Shown here piece after piece: positions 57,191-64,000 of a stretch of 64,000 bases of DNA. The notes under the pieces were generated by a model that saw nothing but the letters and a program-made list of their open reading frames with translations, ran no database searches and was not told the origin of the DNA. The position numbers were made by a program, and so were the translations under genes. Every line of letters starts with the position of its first letter. Positions within the stretch are counted from its first letter, which is position 1. Location: assembly GCA_039720395.1 (NCBI GenBank), contig CM077822.1:24077267-24141266 (forward strand), given 5' to 3'. This DNA comes from Liquidambar formosana (Eukaryota; Streptophyta; Magnoliopsida; Saxifragales; Altingiaceae).

Positions 57191-60100
57191 TCTTGCCACT
57201 CATTCCGAATACTAAGGAGTTGATCAAATTCGAGTTGGAAATGGGGCAGGTTTGAACATTAGTCACATTGGTTCTTCCAAAATTTCTTGTTCTTCTCGTC
57301 CATTATATTTACAAGATATTTTTCATGTTCCTGCCATCACTAAAAACTTATTAAGTGTTGCCAAATTCACAGCTGACAATGATATGTCTTTTGAATTCCA
57401 TATTGATTTTTGTCTCATTAAGGATCGATACTCGGGGAAGGACCTTCTTTGCGGGATGCTTGATCGTGGTCTTTATAAACTAGAGTCCAACAATTCTTCA
57501 TCTAGATCAGATTCCTCCTTCCATGCTCTTGTCAATACCCGTGCTTCTGTGGATATTTGGCATCAAAGGCTCGGTCATCTAGCTCCTAGAGTCGTCAATA
57601 AAGTTTTGTCCTCCTTCCATTTGCTCATTGAAAGAAATAAAAAGATGTCTTTTTGTTCCTCTTGTCAACTTGGGAAGAGTCACAAACTTCTTTTTTCACT
57701 TTCTAGTTCTTGTTCTTCATTTCCCTTAGAACTTGTTCATTCGGATGTATGGGCCCTGTTCTTTTTTATTCAAATAATGGATTCCGGTTTTATGTGCATT
57801 TTATGGATGACTATTCCAAATACACTTGGCTTTACCCCATGGTTTGCAAATCTGAAGTGTTCACCATTTTTAAAAAATTTAAAGCTCATGTGGAACTTCT
57901 GTTTGGCCAAAAAATCAAGAGCTTACAATCTGATTGGGGGGGGTGAGTTTTGCTATGTATCTAAATTTCTTGCATCCCATGGCATTTCTCATCGATTATT
58001 GTGTCCACACACCCATGAACAAAATGGGTCAGCTGAATAGAAACACCGTCATATAGTGGACATTGGTCTCACTCTCATGGCCAATGCCTCTGTTCCACAA
58101 AAATATTGGGATGATGCGTTTCATGCAGAAATTTTCCTTATAAATCATATGCCTACACCAGTGCTTAAGAATATATCTCCATGGCAACGACTTTTTGGAA
58201 AACCACCCGATTATTCTCTTTTTCGCATATTCGGATGTGTTTGCTTTCCCTATATTCGGCCTTATAATTCTCACAAGTTACAATACAGATCACTTCGTTG
58301 TGTTTTCATGGGCTATAGTCTATCTCATAAAGGCTACAAATGTCTTCACCTAGACTCAGGTCGTCTCTTTATTGCCAGACATGTTATTTTTTATGAAACA
58401 AGCTTTCCTTTTGCAGATAAACAATCGAGTTCAACACCCATATCACCTCCTATCTCTGTTAGTGTTCTTCCAGTGCTTGCCCCTTGCTCAACTAGCACCT
58501 CTTTGTTCATCAATGCACCTTCTATACCCCCTACAACTTGCTCCCCTTCTCCCCTGAATCCTTTTCTTTTACCATCCTCCAACCCACCACCCTCCTCTAC
58601 ATCACAAACACAACCAACTCACCCTATGATTTCCCGCTCTAAAGACAACACTAGAAAACCCCGAGTTTTTGCCGCTACTCGTTATCCTTTCCCTTTAGAT
58701 TCCACCCCAACTGAACCCACTTGTTTTACCCAAGCTCAAAAAGATTAAAACTGGCGCATGGTAATGGTAGACGAGTATAATGCCTTCATCAGAAATGGTA
58801 CTTGGAAACTTGTTCCTCCCTCTGCCCAATAAAATCTCATTGGTTTTAAATGGGTGTTTTGTTTAAAAAGGAAAGCTGATAGAACTATTGATCGATACAA
58901 AGCTTGCCTTGTGGCCAAGGGTTTTAATCAAGAACCCGGTATTGATTACAATGACACTTATAGCCAGGTTGTAAAACCCACTACTATCCGTGTTGTTCTT
59001 ACCCTTGCATTGTCAAAAGGTTGGGCTCTACGCCAACTTGATGTTCAAAATGCCTTTATCCATGGTATTTTGGCTGAAGATGTATATATGGCTCAACCCA
59101 CAGGCTTCATTGATCCCAAATTTCCACACTATGTCTACAAGCTTCACAAAGCCCTCTATGGCCTTAAACAGGCCCCACGGGCTTGGTTTCAACAACTCAA
59201 CTCCAGACTTTGTGAATTGGGTTTCACTGGTTCTTCTACTGATATCTCACTCTTTATTCGTCACCAGCATGGCCATACAACCATCTTGTTGGTGTACGTG
59301 GATGATATTATTATCACAGGTAGCAATGATCAAGCTCTTTTGGAATTAATTTCTCATTTGGCCTCTGCCTTTGCAATTAAAGACTTGGGTCCACTCAATT
59401 ATTTTTTTGGGATTGAAGCTCGCTGAACAGATCAGGGATTATTTTTGTCTCAAGCTAACTACATTGCTGATATTCTTACTCAAGTTAAAATGGACGGTGC
59501 CAAGCCATGCAATACCCCTGTTATGACTGGTTCTCAGTTATCTCAATGTAATGATGATCCCTTTCCTGATCCTACTCTCTATTGCAGCACAATTGGGGCC
59601 CTCCAATCTCCAACCATCACGAGACCTGAAATTGCTTACTCAATTAACAAGGTGTGTCAATTCATGCATAGTCCTACCGATGTTCATTGGGCTGCTGTGA
59701 AGCATATTTTACGCTATTTAAAGGGCACTCTTGATTATGGCTTATTTCTTCACACTTCTCCTCAGCTTTCTTTGCATTGTTTCACAGACGCCGATTGGGC
59801 AGGGAACCCGATGATCGTCACTCCACAAGTGGTTATTGTATTTTTCGTGGGCCTAATTTGATTTCTTGGAGCTCAAAGAAACAACCTGTGGTTGCTCACT
59901 CAAGTACCGAATCTGAATATCGAGGTTATGCTTATGCTACTGCGAAAATTACATGGCTTCAGTATCTTCTTCGTGATCTCAAAGTTTCTCTCCATGCTCC
60001 ACCTATTCTTTGGTGTGATAACATTGGTACAACATATCTCTTGGCCAATCCAATTTTTCATGCTCGAACAAAACATATAGAGATTGACTTTCATTTCGTT

Positions 60101-60277
60101 CGGGAGAAAGTTGCTCCCAAAGACTTAGATGTTCGTTTTATCTCCACCATTGATCAAGTGGCTGATATTATGACTAAGGGTCTCTCTTCTTGCAGGTTTC
60201 TCTTCATGCATAACAAGATTAAGGTGACTCCATCCCCTTTTCGCTTGCGGGGGCGTGTTAAGGATAACATGAGATAG
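57191..60277 (+). pseudogene. pol: copia-3 integrase, reverse transcriptase and RNase H
   Basis: The GAG-pre-integrase zinc region (WHQRLGHLA and CSSCQLGKSH) and integrase blocks (HFMDDYSKYTW, SLQSDWGGEF, HEQNGSAE) follow in shifting frames. Reverse transcriptase (58850-59420) shows RYKACLVAKGFNQEPGIDY, QLDVQNAFIHG and the YVDD box (LLVYVDDIIITGSN, near 59300). RNase H is split by a frameshift near 59805 (FTDADWAG, then [20 protein letters not shown]). Stops lie near 57215, 58039, 58746, 58829 and 59424. The polyprotein cannot be made intact. Confidence 0.88.
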
Positions 60278-60454
60278 CCACAACTTAAATTTTAAATATT
60301 CAAATTTCAAATATTTGTTGTACTCTATCTCATCTAATCTTTATCCATATAACCTCCTCAATTTTGAATTGCTTACAAAGTTATAAATACATAATAGCTC
60401 TCTCAATCACATGTACAGTGAGAGCAACCTTTGCCTATTTTCTTGATTATTTTA

Positions 60455-60665
60455 GTCCAAAATGGAATCCAAACTATACCGTCTCATACTTGAGTGAGCT
60501 AAAAAATTTTAAAATGGCAATTTTGCCTCTGTAATAGAAAAACTTAGTATATGAGTGCGTACAACCTTACACGGTTCTACCTTACCTTCTCTACAGCCAA
60601 ACACCCATAAATCTAACTCTTCTCTCTTTCTTACAAATCAAAACACCCACAGATCTTAGTCTTCT

Positions 60666-60705
<40 letters not shown>

Positions 60706-61259
60706 CAAGTTTTGTCTTTCATGAATGGTGTTGACCACTATGGGCTAACCTGTAGATCCATTGATAAGAGAAGAGTCTCGTACAAAAATTGATGGTTTCA
60801 CCACCTGATGAGGTGTTGGAAAGAGCAAGAGTTGGGGGAGTTGGTGCAATACTGGTGGTTTCACTGTTGATCTGGCGTAGAAACTTCATCGAAGCAGGTC
60901 ACCATCAGATCTCATATAACAACTAATGGTTTCACCACTCGACGAGACGTTTGAGAAGCTGGAACAGAGGTTGGCGAAGCTAAGGCAAAAACTTATGACC
61001 AGATCTAGTATAGAAATTTCACTAGAGGTGCTGGAAAAGGAGTAGAAGGTTGACACTATGTGGACAACAGCAACTTCTCCATAGAAGATGCAAATGTTGA
61101 TTTATGAGAATGGGAGCCCAAGAATATTAACGCAAGCAGTAGAACAATATTAGCACAGGTGCATAGTGAAGGGTATTTTTGTTTGTGTCTATTTTCATGG
61201 ACTTAAGGCTACACAAGTATTTTTCTTAGACTTATGGTTGCACAAGTCCAAGTTTATGG
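60455..61259. other. Intergenic, with a (CT)n tract
   Basis: No gene recognised. A (CT)n microsatellite lies at 60668-60701. The stretch at about 60780-61010 contains loosely repeated words (GATGGTTTCACCAC, TAATGGTTTCACCAC). Confidence 0.55.
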
Positions 61260-63665
61260 ACTTGCGGCCAAAGTCCCCTTCCTTAATAAGAAAAAGAGAA
61301 TACAAAATGAAGTATAGAAGAAAGAAAAAAACTGGTTAAGGTGACTTATAATTTGGTCACAATCCAGTTCACAATGGAAAATAATGAAATGACCTATAAG
61401 AATTGAAGCTGTAACCTTAAGGCTTAAACCTATAGCGAGGTAAGCTGTACATGTCATGACATAAATCAGATAAAATCTCTTTGGGTGCACTCCACCACAA
61501 TTGAAGACCTTGATGCTTCAACCCAAGATTTGCACATTTATTTGCTACCACATTACCTTCATGAAAAATGTGTGAGCAAACGAACTCCATATGCTTAAGG
61601 TAAAACCGACAATTCCACCACCTAGTGCATAAAGTCCATGGAGGGACAAAAGAAGGATTCAAAAAACATTTGACAACAAATATATTATCACAGTCAAGCT
61701 ATCTTTTCTTCCAACCCTTAGTCTAGGCTTGTTCAATCCCAACCATAGCTGCCATAAGTTTAGTAAAGAAAGCAGTCTAGACTCCAATACTGAAGCAGAA
61801 TGCGCCCTGAACAAACCTTCTACAATTACGTAAAACACCCCAAATGCTGCTTGCCCAGGATTTCCTTTGGCCAAGCCATCAGTATTAAGCTTAAGCCAAG
61901 ATGATAAAGGAGGGTGCCAACAAACCTCGGTAATGGTAGGAGCTTTACCAGAATGCCCACGAATGCCAAGGGAGTGCAAGGAAATCAAATCAGCCATATT
62001 ATTTCCCATATTAACCTTACTAATCTTACCAATATCAAAAAGCAAAGAAGAAAAATGATGGCAAACCCTTCTGAAACAAGGCTTCTTCCCCTCAATTCTA
62101 CAAACATTCCTTGAATGCCAAATAGAATGGAAAGTAAGCATAGAAGTTGATATCCAAAGATTAAATAATTGGGAACTCATCTTCTTTGAAGTGATGACCT
62201 ACCAAAGCTCCATAACAAATTGAATATTACTAGGAAGGACAACATGAAACAGAAAAGAAACCCAACTCCAAAGATCCTTCGCAAACTCACATTGAATAGA
62301 AAGATAAACCATGGTTTCCATATGGGAAAGAGAAGAACACAAACTATGGCAATAGGAAACCAAATGCCAACCTTAACTTTGAAGTGTGACATCAGTAGGA
62401 ATTTTACCCCATAACAATCTTCACATCATAGTTGAAACTTTAGGTGGAATAAAAGCTTTCCACAAGCGGGCAGACAAAAAAACTAAAGTTGTTTAGGCCT
62501 ACAGAAGGAATACGCTTCCAAAAAACTTAAGCAACTTGTAGAACTGTAGGGCCAAATGATACTATCTTTAGCATCTTCAAGAGGCAAAACAACTTGCTTT
62601 ATATTTGCTACAGTGTCGGAAAACTTTGGAAGTGAAGTTATGAGGGATAACCCATGCTTTGTCCCTTAAAAAAGTAGCCACACTACAATTAAGATTCAAA
62701 GCCGTAGGAAAAGAAATCTGAAGTTTTTGCACAATAGGTAAACCCAACCCAACCAATTATCATGTCAAAAATCAATGTCAAGACCATTACCAACTACCCA
62801 TTGAGCATGAAGAGGAATCTCTATAAGGATGGGCTTCACTCAAGGCCAAATAGAAGAAATCTTATACGTAGCAGTAGAAGATGGAAACTTGATCTAAAAT
62901 CATGCTCGCATAAAAGAGCACAAATTAGAATTTTGAGTTATAATATCCCAGCAAAGCTTAAATATACTAGATTTATTTAGAGCTTTCAAACATCTTAAAC
63001 CCAAGCCACCCTCATCTTTGGGATAACAAAGTTTAGCCCATAAAACAATTATAAGTTTTCTTAAAGACATATTACCTGTCCAAATAAAATTCCTAACCCA
63101 AGTCTGCAATTGATTAAGAAGAGATGATGGCCACATATAAACCATGAAGGAATGCATTAACATTGGATATAAAATTGACTGAATAAGCTACACCGTACCC
63201 TACCAACAAAGGAGAGAAATTTACACTGCCATCCTTCAATCTTGGCTCTAACTCTATCTGCAATTCTTTGTAAATGAATCCTCCTAGGTTTTCCTCTAAA
63301 AGGAGGAACCCCAAGATATACAAAAGGAATAAAGCCCTCCATATACCTAGAATACTCATTATAGTATGTTTTCTATGAATAGCACCCTTACTAAAATAGA
63401 GCCTAAATTTATTCTTGTTAATAATTTAACAAGATATTGCACCATAAAAGTATGAAAAAGCCTTTAAAGAAGACAAATTATCTTTGTAAAACACCAGAAT
63501 ATCATCCGAATAAAGTAGATGAGATGGAGCTTGAGCACCCCTAGGAAAAGACATTCGGAACATCTTATTCTCATGAACTAACTTAGAAATTCCTCTACTA
63601 AGAACCTCTTCTGCTATGCAAAACAAGAAGAACCTCCTCCTCGATTTCTGGAACAATCTCCTATT
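61260..63665 (-). mobile_element. LINE (L1-type) with RT, zinc-knuckle and RNase H remains, 5'-truncated
   Basis: Running right to left: an RT palm fragment with YSDD (LLYSDDILVFYKD, about 63500), the thumb region (FVYLGVPPFRGKPRRIHLQ, about 63330-63265), a WVRNFIWTGN..DEGGLGLR block (about 63090-62995) and a zf-RVT region (LLWGKIPTDV, about 62420). A plant LINE RNase H domain follows (WLKLNTDGLAKGNPGQAAFG, about 61900; FHEGNVVANKCANLGL, about 61560). Stops and frameshifts are frequent. Endonuclease and ORF1 are not in view: recognisable sequence ends near 63665, about 55 bp before the LTR start. It is non-autonomous. Confidence 0.85.
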
Positions 63666-63720
63666 CTAGCCATGCATTACCAAACAAAATGGAGAGCCCT
63701 AGAATTTTTTGGAAAAGCAT

Positions 63721-64000
63721 TGTCACACCCCAAAAATAGCCTTCGATCTCATAGCCTAATGAGGTGGTGACAGAACTAACACTTCTCTATAACAAACCAT
63801 TCTCAGATATTTAAAACTAAATAACTGGTAAATACCTTTACTTACAACATAACTACTTAGAGGTATTACAACTTCTTAAAAAACAAACAACTAAACATTT
63901 CAAAAGTTCAAATTCTCTAAACTTATATTTACATAAGCAAAAGTTTTTCCACACTTCCAAATTTGTTTGATCTCTTTTCTATTACTGGTTCTCTACTCCT
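63721..64000 (+). mobile_element. Probable start of an LTR (Ty3/gypsy-like), running off the window
   Basis: TGTCACACCCC at 63721 is the common start of plant Ty3/gypsy LTRs and matches the minus-strand start of the insert at 13598-16816 for 11 bases, after which the two differ. No other end is visible, so neither a target duplication nor the full LTR can be checked. Confidence 0.45.

Larger units (their letters stand above)
55849..60454 (+). mobile_element. Complete Ty1/copia retrotransposon of a second lineage, copia-3
   Basis: Two 199-bp LTRs (55849-56047 and 60256-60454) both start TGTTAAGGATAAC. They are bounded by AGTCT and AGTCC-like flanks, a possible imperfect 5-bp duplication, so the exact 3' end may be one base shorter. 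The primer site TGGTATCAGAGC (56048-56059) fits initiator tRNA-Met. The purine tract TTGCGGGGGCG precedes the 3' LTR. The LTRs differ at about 8 of 199 positions by eye, so this looks an older insertion than copia-1. Protein order is copia-type. Many stops and frameshifts make it non-autonomous. It lies downstream of the TIR exon in the same orientation. Confidence 0.93.

Noticed and set aside
61260..63665. Active LINE
   Set aside because: Frequent stops and frameshifts, with no endonuclease or ORF1 in view.

Overview
The window looks like nuclear DNA of a dicot, probably woody. It carries TIR-type (TNL) disease-resistance sequences, which grasses lack, a wall-associated-kinase (WAK) type receptor kinase gene with GT-AG introns, and a dense, nested load of plant transposable elements in AT-rich DNA. 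There are no bacterial-style operons. No tRNA, rRNA or CRISPR features were recognised. I cannot name the species.

Layout. 1-5.5 kb: transposon remains (a 5'-truncated LINE tail with a perfect 13-bp target-site duplication, a hAT element with a perfect 8-bp duplication and a MULE-type MITE nested in it, a SINE). 5.5-5.9 kb: promoter and first ~40 codons of a TIR exon, broken. 7.9-10.1 kb: an intact single-exon gene for a multi-pass membrane protein of unknown function, preceded by the relic of a tandem copy. 11.15-20.59 kb: a complete but dead Ty1/copia element with a 3.2-kb LTR-like element nested in it. 21.4-25.5 kb: a TNL pseudogene (NB-ARC, LRR and post-LRR exons) with a stop codon, a solo LTR in its LRR exon and a frameshift. 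26-38 kb: gene-poor, with MITEs, a PIF/Harbinger transposase relic, a SINE, a Helitron-like element and a 0.47-kb tandem repeat. 38.7-42.15 kb: an intact three-exon WAK-like receptor kinase gene. 43-48.9 kb: repeats and a LINE RNase H relic. 48.96-52.53 kb, minus strand: a second, 3'-truncated copia element of the same family as the first. 53.0-53.5 kb: an intact TIR exon with a splice donor but no NB-ARC exon in the remaining 10.5 kb. 55.85-60.45 kb: a complete copia element of a different lineage. 61.3-63.7 kb, minus strand: a LINE with RT and RNase H remains. 63.72 kb to the end: probably the start of another LTR.

Likely functional host genes are the membrane-protein gene (9144-10142), the WAK-like kinase (38688-42150) and perhaps the TIR exon at 53 kb. 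The TIR exon at 53 kb and the NB-ARC exon at 21 kb have matching splice phases, as expected for pieces of one resistance-gene family broken up by duplication and transposition.

The observation I rate highest is in the two related copia copies. In each, gag ends at a stop codon followed by a T-rich spacer. In each, removing a GT-AG segment (151 nt in one, 162 nt in the other) with a matching donor would delete the gag stop and put gag in frame with the protease-integrase reading frame. This suggests splicing sets the Gag to Gag-Pol ratio. Also notable are a duplicated in-frame splice donor in the WAK gene, a three-unit 21-bp palindrome array in a solo LTR, a five-copy MULE-type MITE family with readable 9-bp target duplications, and a Helitron-like element with a triplicated 5' end.
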